Shown: piece by piece, positions 14,500 through 28,900 of the stretch | Numbering within the stretch: position 1 is the stretch's first letter | How the letters are laid out: each line of letters starts with the position of its first letter | From: Dipylidium caninum | Lineage: Eukaryota; Platyhelminthes; Cestoda; Cyclophyllidea; Dipylidiidae | DNA length: 64,000 bases | Direction: 5' to 3' | Assembly: GCA_017562135.1 (NCBI GenBank) | Contig: QEYB01000715.1 | Location: 930,001-994,000 of the forward strand | The notes under the pieces: generated by a model | Told to the model about the DNA's origin: nothing | Databases searched by the model: none | What the model saw: only the letters and a program-made list of their open reading frames with translations | Made by a program: the position numbers and the translations under genes

Positions 14500-17400
14500 A
14501 ACTTTTTAGCAAAAGACAGTGGCTGTCGGGGTGAGACGACAGCGTCGCTTCAGCCGCCACCACCGCCGACTCCTCCTCCTCCTCCACCACCTTCTGGCCC
14601 GAGAGCTTAATTAGGCAATGGGGGTGCTGAGCTGCTGCCATTGGCCGCGGCTAAATTCTCCGGATTTTTAGCTTTTTTACAAATCCTTGGGCAATCGCCA
14701 ATGTTTCGTAACTAAGAGGACGGCACGGGCAGAGCCACTCAGATCGAGTGTTTCAAGTTGTTCCACAACAAGAATAACGTAGACTACTTAGCAATCCCTC
14801 CTTCAGCAAAGCCCCACCCAACACCTTCTCCCTCCCTCTCTGCCCCGAGTTCGTCACTATTCCGCAGTGGCGAGAGCGATTTATCCAAGGTCGAGAGTCT
14901 CTCGAGAAGAAGGCGATTTAGCTACGGGCTTTCCCAAATTTAGCCACTCACGAGGGCACATGGTAAGTAAATCTTAAAGGAGTGCTGCTGCCATTAAACT
15001 TGCGATGAGAGGAGGCGACGCTGGAGGGGTGGGAGGACGCTCAACCCTCGGCACGGCCGTGGCACGGGTGCCTTTTTACGCGCCCACTTTGTCAAGGGAA
15101 GTAGTGGCAGTAAAAGCTGAATGTATCAGGGGACCAAGGGAGAGCCTTGTTTGCATGTCCATTAATTAAGCAGAGTGGAGCCGAACAAAGCCGGAGCTGC
15201 ACCTCAGCTCCGCTGACCAAAGTGCTCGGCTGCCTCGCTCGCCCAGCCCAACTTAAGTAGCCTCCCACTCTTGGCTCACACGTCTTCGCGACTACTCCTG
15301 CCGAGAGGGAACTGGCCAGCGAGATACTTCCTTTCTGTCATTGCTAATAGGAAAGGGAAGTTGTTTACGGACACCAGCGGTATCCCCCCTACACCTTTTC
15401 CTCACTTGACTGTACATGGATTCAACATTCCCCACGAAGGTCGACCCAAAATGGGGATTTCGGTAAGAGTAATAACCATAAACGCATTAGAGTAAAGAAG
15501 AAGAATGTCATTTCGCACAGCTCTGCACGTCGGGTGGTTCCTCGAGGAGGGCGGACGGGGGGTTACGACTCAGTTCTGTGCGATGTGATGTTAAAACACT
15601 AAAACACTTCACACGTGCCCGCCTCAAACCCGCGTGCAGCAAATCGTCGGGCGGCGAGTGCGTCGGTGCCCATTTTAAGAGGCTGTCCGCAATTCGGCTG
15701 CATGCTGCGTTGGCCGTGCGAAGCCGCTGCCCACGCGCACTGCCGAGGCGACTCATTCGCAAATCAGACAACCGAGTCCAACCCTTTTTGCAGCCATGAG
15801 GTGCAAGTTGAGTCGCGCCGCAAAGGTTACACACGCCAACAAGCACCGCCGAATGCGGTCGCTTCGCGTAGAGAGTCACACGTTACCAAATGCTCATTAA
15901 GGGAATGGAGTGGGCCGTACTCGAACCGAAACACTCGTGTCAGGGCGAAGTGGAGCTGGCCGCTAGAGAGACAAGTCTCAAACTCCACCTTCTCCAGCCC
16001 ATTTTTTCCCTGGCGCTGAAATGCGGTGGGTGCTGAACTCGCGCAGGGTCATTGTCTTCGGGCGATGCGAGGTGTGATGAAAATGTTCTCATAGGCGAGG
16101 AGATTGGGGGCGGATCGGCTTAAAGGGAAGCTGCCAGATGATAAGTCAGATGAGGAAAATCTATGTCGCCCTTACGGAATTCCGATCTTAAACAAGTCCC
16201 CGAGTTGGAAGCTACTATAAGGTTATTATCATATGCAATGGAAAGGGCGCAGGTATCGGCGGGTTACAGATGATCTTGGGTCTTGGGGCCACTCGGCGAA
16301 CGATTGAGCTGGTTTATTACGCCGTCTTCTCGCGGACAGATATCGCAACGTCCGGAGTGCGGCAAACAGTTGCTGTTGCGGCTCTTATTGAAACATTTCA
16401 CGACGGTCGACGAGGAACATGTCTCTTTCCGCCCATGTATCACCAACCCGTTATCCCAGCTTTGACCTTCTTCTAAGTTTGACTTCGTGATGCTTGAAAT
16501 TGGTGCACACAAGTGCTCTCGTTCACTCCACGGACAAGCCCCAACGCCCAGGTGACCCCGTCCGAGACGAGATGCATATTGCTTGTAAGTAGACGGGTAA
16601 AATGGGGGCAGATGGGCGCAAGGTCCAATCAATCAACCGAATTAGTGCATTTTCCGCCGCGAAGGAGGCACAGGGCAGGGTTGGGAAGTCTGGCAGCCCG
16701 GGGCAGGGGCTGTCGTTTCGCTCCCGCTCCCGCCTCCGCCCCCACCTATCAACGAGGCGCCCCGCCACGCCCGCCCAGGCTCCCCCAGTGCCGCCCGATT
16801 ACCCTTCCTTGATGCGTGACATTATGTTAAGTACATCCACGAAGCCCCGCTAGGCGTGCAGGCCGGAGCGGCGGTCCCGCCGCCCCGTGGTGTAGCGGCT
16901 GTAGCATGGCACTCCGATCTGTGCCTGCGACGACAACAGAAGGCAACAGCGGTGCTTCAGCCCCTCCAAGGTCGGTAAGCCGATCTCTGCGAAGTCAGCA
17001 AAGTTAGGCTGGGACGCCCCGGGCCACGCCCAGGCCCATCGCTGTGCCAGGGGAGTTGCACGATCAGACTTTCGAGAAAGAACTTCGTCTGACCCCAGCT
17101 TATCCATGAAATGTGAATACAAATGGTCTGCTGTCAGTTAGTACATCAACTTCCTCCTCTTCCTCCTCCTCGCTTCTTTCTCTTTCCTAGTCAGAAGGTA
17201 TCTCAGTCCTTCTACGCGGACTTGGTAGGAGATTGTATAAGAATCAGTTGCGGGTGCAGACGACAAACCAGATGGGCCCCCTTCGTGAGGAAATGCACTT
17301 GGCAAGTGCTCGCTTCAGCAGGGGGCGTTGCAGGACCCCCCGAGGCAGGTGGTGTCGGGGACTGCTCCAACCGATTTAACTAGTGTCGCGGAAAACATTA

Positions 17401-19175
17401 CGGCCAAGAGCACCAACTTCTCGTGCTTTTCCAAATATCCACCCGGGATCCACATACGTGCGGGTGAAACGTGTGCATGCGTGTGCGGACGCACGAATTC
17501 TTGGACTGCGCGGATGGGACAGAACCAGCACACACGCGCCCACACACGCACATCGACGCACACGGGATGTGAGGGGGAGGTGGAGGTGGGGGGGAGGAGG
17601 ATGAGGAGGGATGCTGGGAATGTGCAAGTACATCCACGCTTGTAGGCGAACGCCCTCTCCGTCTGGTCCGGCGCGCAACAGCCAGACCCACCACAGACGC
17701 CATTTTTCATCGGCCTTCACACGTGCGCACACGTGGACGCGCCGCATCCGCCCCATCGCCCCACCGCCGGCCATCAGCACCTTCCCCATTCGCCCGCCAC
17801 AGCCCGCCGCTGTCTAATGACATATAATATGGACGCCCCAGTCCAAGTGGGTGTTTTTACGAGTGGTCCCGCTGATGGCTGACTGATAAGGAAAAAAAAG
17901 CAAATTAGCAAGCGAGAGTATGAACGGGAGGCGCACCGACTGTGTGGACACTGGTGCGATTCCCAATTTTTAGCAGTTTTGACACGTCCTAACGCACAGC
18001 CGAGCGGTGGTGAATGGACTAATGGCGCGACCGGGAGCGAGGCATTTAAACCTTGACGTTTTTGCCACGCCTAAACTCATTCATGTTGCCTGTATTAGCT
18101 AGCATGAACGACCCACGCCCACGCCTGGCATCCCGGTGTTGCGTTTAAGCACGGCTTAGGGATTTCGGGTTATTCTCACGCCCACCGCCGCCTCCTCTGC
18201 CGCCAGCCGCAGCCACGACTTGGTGTTGGCGTGCATTTCCGTCTGGCGATGCTAATTACGGGCGCCCCACTTGCTTGGCCCCGGCGTCGGGTAAATGCCA
18301 CTCTGTCGACAGAATGGCAGGGCATCAATTTCCATTCATGTGTTGTCGGTGTGCAACTTTATAGGCAGGCAATGCAGTGCGACCGTAGACTGGCGAGAGT
18401 GTGATTTAGGGGTTTGTATGCCTCTTGCCTTTTAACATATCCTAAGTGGTCGCATTTCTCCGTCGACCCATTCGGAGATGGACTGACGCCGGCCCCTGCG
18501 GCCCTCGTCTGGGTGGCCGGTAATTTAACCGGTCGACTTTTGGGTAAAGGTGAGTCAAACGGGCCAATCAGAGAGCCTTTCATGTCTGAAAAAGATTCCA
18601 CTTTCTCGGGGGCAGCGCAAGACCCTTGGCACCACTTCATGCGCTCCCCCTTGTCCCGTTTTTCTTACTTAAAAACCGATGTCGTCATCCCCTTCACCGA
18701 CTACACTAGGGATTTTGTGAGGAACAAACAAAAAGAATTCGGATGAATTTTCTGCTGGCCAACTGGTACAGTGCAACGCTACCGCTCAGAGCGCACATGA
18801 TCATTCCGGCCTTGAACTGGGAAACGCAAACATGAACTTCTGTTTGTCTCGTCGGAAGAAAGAAAAGAAGCCCTTCCTCTGCACCTGAAATAAAAAGATG
18901 TATCAGAATCATAAATTCGTGAGACGCTGAGTACCTACTACCCGGGTCGCCATTGAATGGTGATTCCTGCACCAGTGAGTTTACACTCCGCCAAAAATAA
19001 CGTCTCTGTGTTTTTCTGAAGAGGCCTGAGCCTCCCTACTGATGAAGCAACGCCTTTGCCATAATAATCCAGTCATTGATGAGGTAAAGACGACCAACGA
19101 GTGCCGGCTATGCTTTTTTCTCTATCGAAGCAACGACGCGGTGTTAACCACGCCGAGGCAAGTCTGACGAATTCC

Positions 19176-19180
<5 letters not shown>

Positions 19181-19206
<26 letters not shown>
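19181..19206. repeat. (AG)n microsatellite
   Basis: Thirteen uninterrupted AG units directly follow GAGAT. Confidence 0.95.
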
Positions 19207-22200
19207 CTTCTCTGGACTGGATTTTGCGCTCGGCGATCTGAGTGTACACAGAGTTGATTGGGAAATGTGGCCGCACGTGGCCGGGGGGGAGGGGGGAGCA
19301 TCACCTACCACCGGCCAACGCGAAAAAGATGGACATCATTGCGGGTATTCCGAAGCGAACGAATAAACACGGCGAGCCCCACCGAAGAGCATGTAACGTA
19401 GGTGGATGCCTGAAAAACAGGGTGCGTGTGGGAATGGTTATGTGCGACGGAGAAAGCCTCCACCCCGCGCTAACAGCCCCATGAGGAGGACGAGGCGAGT
19501 GAGGATGACTGTCGCGCCTGGGCGATGACGCGTCCGGGGCACGCTACGGTGCTGCCGACACGCGAGCTCATAAATCCGCCTCCGCCCTTTCCGCCCGGCG
19601 GACCGGCACTCACTCACTCACTCACCCGTACACACCCACGTGCGTCGGTTGAGGGAGGACGGGGAGATTGCACAGTCCATCGCCGCCTCCACCCTCCCGC
19701 TCGCCCACTCGCCCCCTACTCGCCTGCCTGCTCGCCTCCCCGCTCCCCTCCTTCCGCGTGTGTACACTGGGCTGGGAAAGCCACAGCTACCAGAGTGACT
19801 CAATTTTAGTTGAAGACTGAACTCTGGTTCGGTCGGACGGCGAAGTAACTACCGGTTCTCTTTCTTTTAAGTAGCCTCGCAACCTGCGTCCAAGTACGGC
19901 GACACTCATGGGCTTAAAGCCCTTTTTATGTGAACTTAAATAGTACATAGCTTTCTTGGCCTGGGGATTATGAACCAAAGCTCAAAGATCATATGCAAAT
20001 TCGAGCTGCGTATGCTAAGTATAACGCTTTCGAAGAAGCACAAATGAGTGCTTGAAGTGAAGAAAAGCATACAAGAGGTTTTCGGACCGCGAAGTCCTGG
20101 CCTGGTCCGACCTGGCCCAGTCATCAACGTCAAGGCTTTCTGCGGCGACGAACAGTCGATGGCCTCGGTTCACGGCGCGTAGCAGGACCGCGGTCCAAAT
20201 TAACATCGTTCTCGCCCACTCCGAGGTCCCCGCGGGTGGAGGTGCGTTCTGCTAGAGGCCCAGTCACGTCTCCCATATCGACTCACATTGGCCCTGCTTT
20301 TCCATGCTGAAGTCAATCTGCAACGAATTGTCCGAGGCAGTTAGTCTGGTCGCCACCACGACAAAACGTTAACCTGAGGAAAAAGATTCGTGGTGGCATG
20401 GGGCAATTAATTCCCTCGGCTACTGCGAGAACTATTCCTAGCAGTCTATGAAGAGGACAGTGGACAGTCAAATTATGCTTAAGAGGGAACCACCCAAATA
20501 ATGAGAAAGCAGCGATGGCAGTCAGCAGTTTTGTTTCTCTCGCGTTAGTGTTGAGACAATGAGTGCCACCATCGGGAATGCCGATGGCCCCAGGTTCGAG
20601 AGCCAACTCCAGTCGATTCACAACCAAGGCTCTGGGTGTCCGGCCGTCGCATTTGCTCGGCCTCCGGCGGCAGTAACGCCGAGCAAGGGCGGAATGTGTC
20701 TCTCTTCGGCCCACGAACGACGACACACGTCCACGAGCTCTGAGAAGCCAGCGCGCGCCGCAACCGAGACCCTGGCAGGGCTGCCATATGGCGCTCAACC
20801 GCTAGGGTAAACAGTGGACAAACTTCGATTGGCAGGAGCCAACCTGTCCCCGTCTCCTCTTGCCAGCATGTTAACCCTCCCGGGTGTTGGGGTATTGACA
20901 CCAACACCGTGTGGTTAGAACTCACCGTCGGTGGAAGAGGACTCAGATGCAGTCCCGCAGCTGCATCGAGTACCGCCTGTCCCCCCCTCCCCCCCCCCCT
21001 CCCCTCCCTCCAACTCTACACCCCCACACACATCCAATTTTCGTAAGATCCTGCAGCAAATATCACTAATTTTTAAAACTTCATTCGCTCGTTGTTTGGC
21101 AGAAAAGGCCATAGCGGCAGAACTCAGACCACGCTGGTTGGGGAGACAGCCGAGAGCTGAGTCCGACCACCCAACCGATCGAAGGAATCCACGCTATCCT
21201 GAAGATCCAACAACCCATTGCAGTGAAGACCGCCTTTCGGTAGAGGAGTAAGAATGCAAAATGGAAACCCATTCGAAGAAACTTGGGGTGTTCGGTTAAA
21301 CTCCTTTTCACACCAATCTGTTGGTTCACTTCAGCTTTAAAGCTGTTACCTCCTCCGTCTGTCAGTCCATCTTGTAAGCACGAAGATCCCCGCGTTCACT
21401 CCTCTGGGCAAATATACTCAGGTGGTTCTCACTGCGGACGTCTTGCGGTTCCGCGGTTTCACTGCCTCCGTCCATAAAAGCGACATCAGGCCCTTTGGGG
21501 TAAAATGCGCTCGGGACCGCGGTTGGGTCGAGCACACCGTGCTCATGCCGCGAACGATACCGATGCGTGCTCCGGACAAGCAATCTCGTCGCGAAAAGCC
21601 CAGCAGCAAGGGGGTGTAATAAAATCGGCACAATCGCCGTAAACTAGAAACGGGACCTTTGCTTCTCGTCTTTTTCGCAGACCATTAGCGGAAGTTTAGA
21701 CGGGCCATGGTCACGCTCATGTTTGAGAGGGACTGAATACGTGAACGTGCGCCGTTGTACGCATAGCAGAGAACTTCCACAGTATCATTATCCAGTTGGG
21801 TGGGAGGAGGTCGCACGCCTCGAAACCTTGTGACGAGCAGCGCATCCTATGCTCCACGCCTCTGGCAATACCACGCTTCGCCCAGTTTAGGAAACCTTAC
21901 ACCGACAAATATCACAATAATGCCTGCTATCATAAGGTCGAGGCAGTCGTTTCATTACCTGAAGTCTCCTGACGCACAACCGTCTACGAGTTTTGTGGCA
22001 TGCGACGATAAATCAACATCCAGAAGTGCGGACTAGTGCCAGGCCTCAGCAGACGATGGCGAGCGGCTCCTGCCGTGCGCAGGAAGCAAGCGCTCGCACC
22101 GCATCCAAGTCTCGAGTAAAATGCCGTACGCTGAGGGTGAACATCCGCGTCCGGGGCGACACGGGACCGGGCACCCACAGAGCAGCAGCAGCAGCTTGCA

Positions 22201-22702
22201 TGTTGTGTACCGGAAGTCCGGCACACAAGAGGAGGATCACACGTCCTAAAGAGCCCTCAGTGTTCTCTGCTAACCGGCGTCAACTTCACAATGCTTGACT
22301 CCGGTGAGTAAAAGGAACCGTGGCCCAATTGAGTTAACCGGTTTTCCCCCCATTAAAGTGAGTCCAACTCGTTGAATGCCGAATTAGTAGAGTTCCCCAC
22401 AAACTTCCCATTCGGTGCATGGAACATCGTCCTTGACATCCGTGGATACCCGAAAAAGGGATTCGGTTTAGAGGGCAGTAGGAGGGGAGGGGGGGGAGGA
22501 CCCAAATACAAACCCATAACCTCTAAAAATGGTTTCTATTACAAGAACTTTTAAGTCACAAGGATATAGGACCAAACCAACCACTAGTAAATACTACAAA
22601 AAACCTGAGCTTCCATGTAATTTTAGAGGCTTAAAGTAAAGTGGAAAATAACAAGGCCAGAAGGTAAGAGTATACACAGCTTAGTATATAATGAGTTTTT
22701 GC

Positions 22703-22717
22703 AATAATAATAATAAT
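22703..22717. repeat. (AAT)5 microsatellite
   Basis: Five AAT units lie about 240 bases beyond the stop codon of the Patched gene, in its probable 3' flank. Confidence 0.85.
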
Positions 22718-22958
22718 AGGTATATAATTACTCAGAGCAGAAGTAACATCTGGGAATGGGGGTTTTCGGTCGGCATCCTCGTAAAGTGGGCATGCTCGAC
22801 GACACATTTGAGAGGCGGTGCGACGGAAGGAGAGGTGGAGTAACGAGTAGCTACTTCGCTCTTTTCAGCCAAGTTGTTCTGTACATCGAGCCAATGTGAG
22901 CAGAAAAGGGGATCCAACTGGGGCAGAAATATATACACGTGGAGGTAGGAAGGGGAGA

Positions 22959-25900
22959 TTATCTTGAAGCGGAGGGCGGGTGGTCGGAGTAGGGTGGGGG
23001 TGGAGGCTCAGAGCCACAAGCACCACCGATCCGCAGGTGTTGGTGTTGCTGCTGCTGGTGATGCCGTTGCGCCACTACCATCGCAGCGTTCAAAATGGGA
23101 AGGATCTCCTTCATCCGAACTGCCCCGGGATGGTGATGATGCGAGGTTGGGGGACAGAAGAGTGGAGGGTGCGGTGGATTAGTGACGGGCGATGACGGAT
23201 GGAGGCTGACAGTGGAGCTGGAGTTCGACGGCTCCTCTGGAATAGTGCTCAAACTGGCCTGCCGTGAGGCATTCCTGAGGGCACTTGCAAACAGGTCGAT
23301 AACTGCAGAATGGATGGGAGGAGGTACGGAACGATCTCGGTGGGTAAATTGCGGTGCGGCGTTGTGCTTAAGGGAGTCATAGAGTTGACGCATTGCCAAA
23401 TCTTCTTCATCTTCTAAACCCTCCTCCTCGACTCCTCTTGCATTTACAAAGGGACCGAAGTTAGTCGTATCATCTATAGGAGGAGGCGACATCGGTAGAG
23501 ATGAAGATGGGGGAGAACAGTGTGAAAGATTGTCGATGGTGGTCTCCACATCATGGTGGATATGGACAGAAGGGGAAGACGACATAGTGTACAGCGGGGA
23601 GGGAACGATCGGTTCAAGTACAAAACAGACTGTCGGAAGAAGTACTAAACAGTTGAAAATGCAGGCCAAGGATATTATGCCCACCAGACGGAAGAAGTGA
23701 CTGAAAAGATAAAAAACAAACGGCTCAGAACATTAAATAAACAGGCAATAATATACAAAAACATGCCGTCACTTTAATGAGTCCATCTCCCTATCAGTTA
23801 GCCAACAGAAAGTAACCAATTAGGACGATGTTCAGGAGGGGAGCAACTTACTAGGTAATGAAATCTACTCTCACAGCAGCCAACAAAGCCACGGCTAGGA
23901 CGAAGCTAATGTTGGCGTGAATGATTTGGCTAGTCTGATTGCGAAGAACGACAAAAAGCTTCTTCACCCTAAGGGGAGGAGGAGAGGACGCGGCCACTTG
24001 AGTCTCTTGCTCGGCAACAGCCTTGCTTCCGTCAATAGTAGAGATCCTGGCTGGAGAAGCACGCGCGCTATTTCGACGATGTATGTTGTGCTGAAGGCCA
24101 TACCAGCCGCAGAGTACACCGGCGGATAGTTTCGTGCCGAGGCCAAAGGCGATAAGCACTAGGCAACCCGAAATGGCATTAAGGTCTAGGCCAAGGGCAA
24201 TGAAACCGAGAAGGCAGGCGGAAACCGCTCCTCCACCCCCAACTGAAACAGCGAAAAGGGCGGCCACGGGGCGTGGAAGAAAAATTAGGCCTGCCACCAG
24301 CACCACGCCCACCAATATGCCACTGGCCATGCAGAAGTGCTGCCAGAAAGTGAGGTACTGTTCCGCAAGAGCGAATGGCAACCCCGTGGGGAAAACCGGC
24401 ACACCTTGAGAAACCGATTCTTCAGTGAGAGCACGCACCTTCTATGAAGGGGACAGAAAATAAGTATAACTGTAAAATGAGAAATAACCCCGAATATTTT
24501 TAAGCTCTCTTACTTTGACAAACTCAATTTGATCTGTGACGTCCCCGTAGCCCTTGGCAAAAAATGTGGTCTGAACCAGTTGAATGGGATTGGCAGGTGG
24601 GATGGTACGGAGGTCAGAAGGCCCCCCTGCCCTCTGCGGCAGTGTGATGCGACCCAAGTGGAGGCCAGGGTCAGGAATGATGACACAAGGCGGAGAGGTG
24701 TAATTGAACACATCGAGCACACGCCATGCATGCAGGTATACATGGAATGCGGATGGATCGACCAAACCATTGTGCACTAAGCGACCCGTTTGAATCTGTA
24801 ATGAAGGAAGTCTGAAAAGGTTGATAAAACGGGCTAACATATTTAGAGCCGTACTACACCCCACAGAACGTACCCTGCCCAAGTCGATGCCCTTATCGGT
24901 TTGGACAATCAACAGGAGGCCGAGAACTCCACTTTCACTAGCCTTTCTAGTCCAGTTGCCTTGAATCGAAATATATCCCTTTTTTACGTCTTCATCGAAA
25001 GCTCTTTGAAGTCCCGACAACCAGCTGTGCATGGAGTCGAGCCAAGTACGTTCACCCATTAAAGATACTCCCGGCAGACGAGCCACGTCATTAAACAACG
25101 TTCGTAGACGTGATTGACTCCGAGCGAAGTCTACTCCAGGGCCGAAAAGAGCACTGTCGTGTGGTACTTCCGATTTCCCTCGAATAAAGCCCTGCGCGGC
25201 GGCAGATGGCTGTGACGGCTCGTCCACCGACAGTGCATCACTTCCTCGGGCAATGAGCTGGAAGTGGACGAGTCCAAAATGTTCACTCGACTTCTCCACA
25301 AAACCGTGCTCAATGGCATCGGTAGGAATGAGGCTCAGGATATTCAGGCCCAGCCGAAGGCGGAACGGGGTGATTACGGCAGCAGAGATGAAGAGGCCGA
25401 GACCGAGGAGACAGATAAGGACACGGAGGTGAAGGAGGTGCGCAAGTGCCGCTGCCAGTCGGTTCGCGAGGCGGATGAAGAGAGGATCGTCGTCGCGGGG
25501 CTGTTGGTGCTGACAGGAGCTGCAGAGACACGCCAAGGGGGGGCCTGCAAACTGTAGGTGGGCGGCACATCAACAGTGCGACGGGGCGGGGGAGCAAATT
25601 AGCAGCGACCACACACGGCGCTACCGCATGCGCGCGAGTATGCAAAACATAGGATTATTCGGTGACTAAGACGCTCGCACGACAGGCGACCGGGACGAGG
25701 GCGTTGGACGCTGGTGCGAGGTAGCTGCTCGCGAACAGGCAAGGAGGGAAGCAAATGCAGCGGGTGAAACATGCTCCCTTCGTGTCTACGTGTGCATTCA
25801 CTGTAGTGTGCGGCATATATGCGTGGTGCACCTCCGAGATCTTAGTCCAGGAACGCAGCGTCGTGGTTCTGTAGCCACCATTTGAGAAGGTGGTACCGAA

Positions 25901-28900
25901 AACAGCTATTCAATAACAAATTACGTGGGATTTTTCCTGTTTCATATACGGATAGGTGTGACTAAGCAACCTCCCTCCACGCCATGGAAATGGTTTGCGC
26001 ATTGGTAACACCCTCAATAAAACTCAAGGATTTCAAATGCTATAACATTAAACGCTGAATTCACTTACACTGACACCGCAGGGTTGAGCATCGTTGACTC
26101 GAGAGGGCTGTTTTTGTGTGGAGACGGAGACCTTGACGGTGGCTACAGCATCGCCACTGAGACGCACCTTCGTGGAAGTGGTCTCCACGACCCGGACAAT
26201 GCTCTCGTCGGAGTTACGCGACGTGACGAGGTAGGGAGGCGATGCAGGGGTTGCGCCAGCGGTCGCCGTGTCATGGTGTGTCAGCGAAACAGGGTGGCGG
26301 AGACAGCAGAGTACGTCCATCCTGTGGCGTGCGCGTCTCCGTGTGTCCAGTTTTAGGAGCACTGGAGACAAGGTCATAATCGTGATGGCCTGAACCAAAA
26401 GCAGGATTCCCGCCTGCCGAGGAAACGCGAGAAAAGAAAAGTCAAAGAGGAGGCTGTGGCGGACAGTGAGAGGGGCATTAAACTGTTAATACAACCTCAT
26501 TGACTGGATTAAAGTGGAATAGGAGTACACGTGCCTGTGCACATAACGTAGCCGCTTGTAGTGGCTACACCGACGGTCAACGAGGATGCACGCTGCTCAA
26601 TTGTTCACCCCTACCAAGATTGAGGGAAGATGGGGCCCTAATTATGCAGGCGTGCGCTTCTGAATCGGCACCGCCGTCGAGGAGGCTGCAGATTAACTGA
26701 TATGAGAGAAAAAAGCGAAAAGTCGACTTCACTCCTCTTATCAGTGTGAATCACAAACTACGCAGTCTCGCCCATTCTAGTGCCCAATTCTTCCCATCAC
26801 GAGCTGAAAATATTTGTGGTGAGAATAAAGTAACTAAAGCAGAAAAAAATAGTTAGGATGATACACTAAATTCGCCCATAAATCCTCTTCTTCTGCTTCA
26901 CCATAAGCCTAAGTCACCATTCATGGTGGAATTATCCTAGGGCAGAAAGCAAACAGCTAAGGAGGGCCAAAATCGCCTTCCATGTAATAAATTAATTGTA
27001 CTGTTTTAGTCTCCGATTGGTGGTGGGCGCGAATCCCTTGTGCGTGTCACTGCGATTAAGCAGAAGGTAGAAGTTGTCCGAGCAGAAAAGGCAGAATTAA
27101 TCGCACGCACGGTTTGTAGTGCGCAAACACATTGAGTGTTAACACGGATAAACAGGACGTGAATGCAATGATAGTCACCATTACGAGCAAAAGTAGACAT
27201 AAGTGCATGGAGGAAGCATTGGTGAGTAGTCGGTTGGAAACGGGAAGAAATACAACACAAGTGGGCTCCCAATACATTTGTTTTCCTCGAACATACACGC
27301 ACACAAATTGCAGCAGCAGTTATTATGTTGTCTGGATGCCAGAGAAAGAATGATAATTAAGAGGGGCAGTAGTAATACACCAGTTGTGGGCATGTTTGCA
27401 ACAGTGTTGCTACTGTCTTTGTAACAACCGAATCGTCGACGACGATTTTCGGTCATCACAACCGTGGCAGCAGGCAGCGCACGATCACCTCTCACGCCCT
27501 CGTCTTTTCCACCACAAGTCTTACTTTCGCCGCTACTGTTTTCCTTTCCGCCAGCCTGTACATGTACATGCCTGCGTGGCCGTGTTTCACCTTCCTCCTT
27601 CCCCCTTTCGAAGCCCCACCCGCCTATTTGCCAACTGACGACCTACCACCCAGCCCGCCCACCCACCCACCACCTACCTACCGCGGTGGGGCGGACGGAC
27701 GAACCAGCGGAGAAACGGACAGTCCTGTCAACTACCGCACGCACTTCCGACGAGGCCATACATTAACCGCCAACGGCGCGTTTTGTCAGCACCTTTTGCC
27801 CTCTTGGCAAGTTCCCCCGTGCCTCCATCACCATCACCACCACCACCACCTCAAATAAGGGAAGACCACCAACGGAGGAGGAACGCGGTCGCATGTGCGT
27901 GCGCGCCCCTGAATCACGCACGCACCGCGCAACACACGGCAATTGAGCAACGCCGCACCACACCGCACCGCGCCGGGCTCCGGACTACCGCCGCAGCCAG
28001 CTCAACTGCTCACATGTCCTCGCCTCTGATTTTGAGGGCAATTTCCACGAGTTTCCTTATACATAAGAGGGAATTATCCATCTTGCCTTTTTGGTAAAAT
28101 CTTGCACAGCTCAAAACGCGTATCTCGACCATGGTTAAACAAAAAGGTGTTCATCGTTGGCCGCTTACAAACAATTAGTGAACCATGCTTTTAACTTGCA
28201 GTTAAAGTGAGTTATACAGAAGGGTAGTTTATGACTGGAGGAAAACATCAGGTCTATATCGCCAATTCCGATAGTAGGCAAATGCGATGGTAAGAGAGGG
28301 ACTACCTGGAGGCAGAACTGTCGCACCACCGGGACGGGGAGGCAGATGGCAGCGAAGAAGGCGGCAGCCACCGCGAGAACCGAGAAGACGAACGCGGTTC
28401 CGTGCTCGGCTAGCACGTGGGTGGTCCACAGCACGGCCTGGGAGAGGGTAGACAGCGAGGAGGCGGTAGAGGCAGGGAGGGGGGGGGGGCGGAGAGGAGG
28501 CTGGTGTGTTTAGCCGCGCGCGGATGTGCGCTGTTCCCGCCATGTCCACATGAATACGCGCACGCCCGGGAATGGGAGTGAAAAGCAACGCCATGCATCC
28601 ACATATCGATACGCGATGGTACAAACATTGAAAATGAAACAAAATACTCAAACACACATCAAGGCCAAATGTGCCTTGTCACAGCGACGAAGCCACTGCG
28701 CAGTAGTAGAGGCAACAGACACCCAAATGTGATCACATCCGGGGGCACCAGCAGGTAAGACAGTCTGAGGACAGCGTAAATCTACGCCCCGCTTAGCCCT
28801 CGTTCACACGAGGAGCGGGAGTGCGCAGTCCCTGCGTTGAGGATCATTCTGGGTTAAGAAATGCGACAAGGTTTAGCTGGTGAGGCGTGCGCACACACAA

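Larger units (their letters stand above)
14500..22958. other. Region without supportable genes, with simple repeats
   Basis: No exon chain or known family is visible on either strand. The stretch contains a C run just before its start, CA/CG-rich sequence near 17520-17580, an (AG)13 repeat at 19181, C-rich DNA near 20980-21005, and (AAT)5 at 22703. Around 20590 a GGTTCGAGAGCC box resembles the B box of tRNA-derived SINEs, but no convincing A box or tRNA fold was found. Confidence 0.5.

Noticed and set aside
17460..17720. His/Cys-rich frames over CA-rich DNA, looking like zinc-binding repeats
   Set aside because: The pattern comes from a degenerate CACACG repeat read in several frames, not from a protein.
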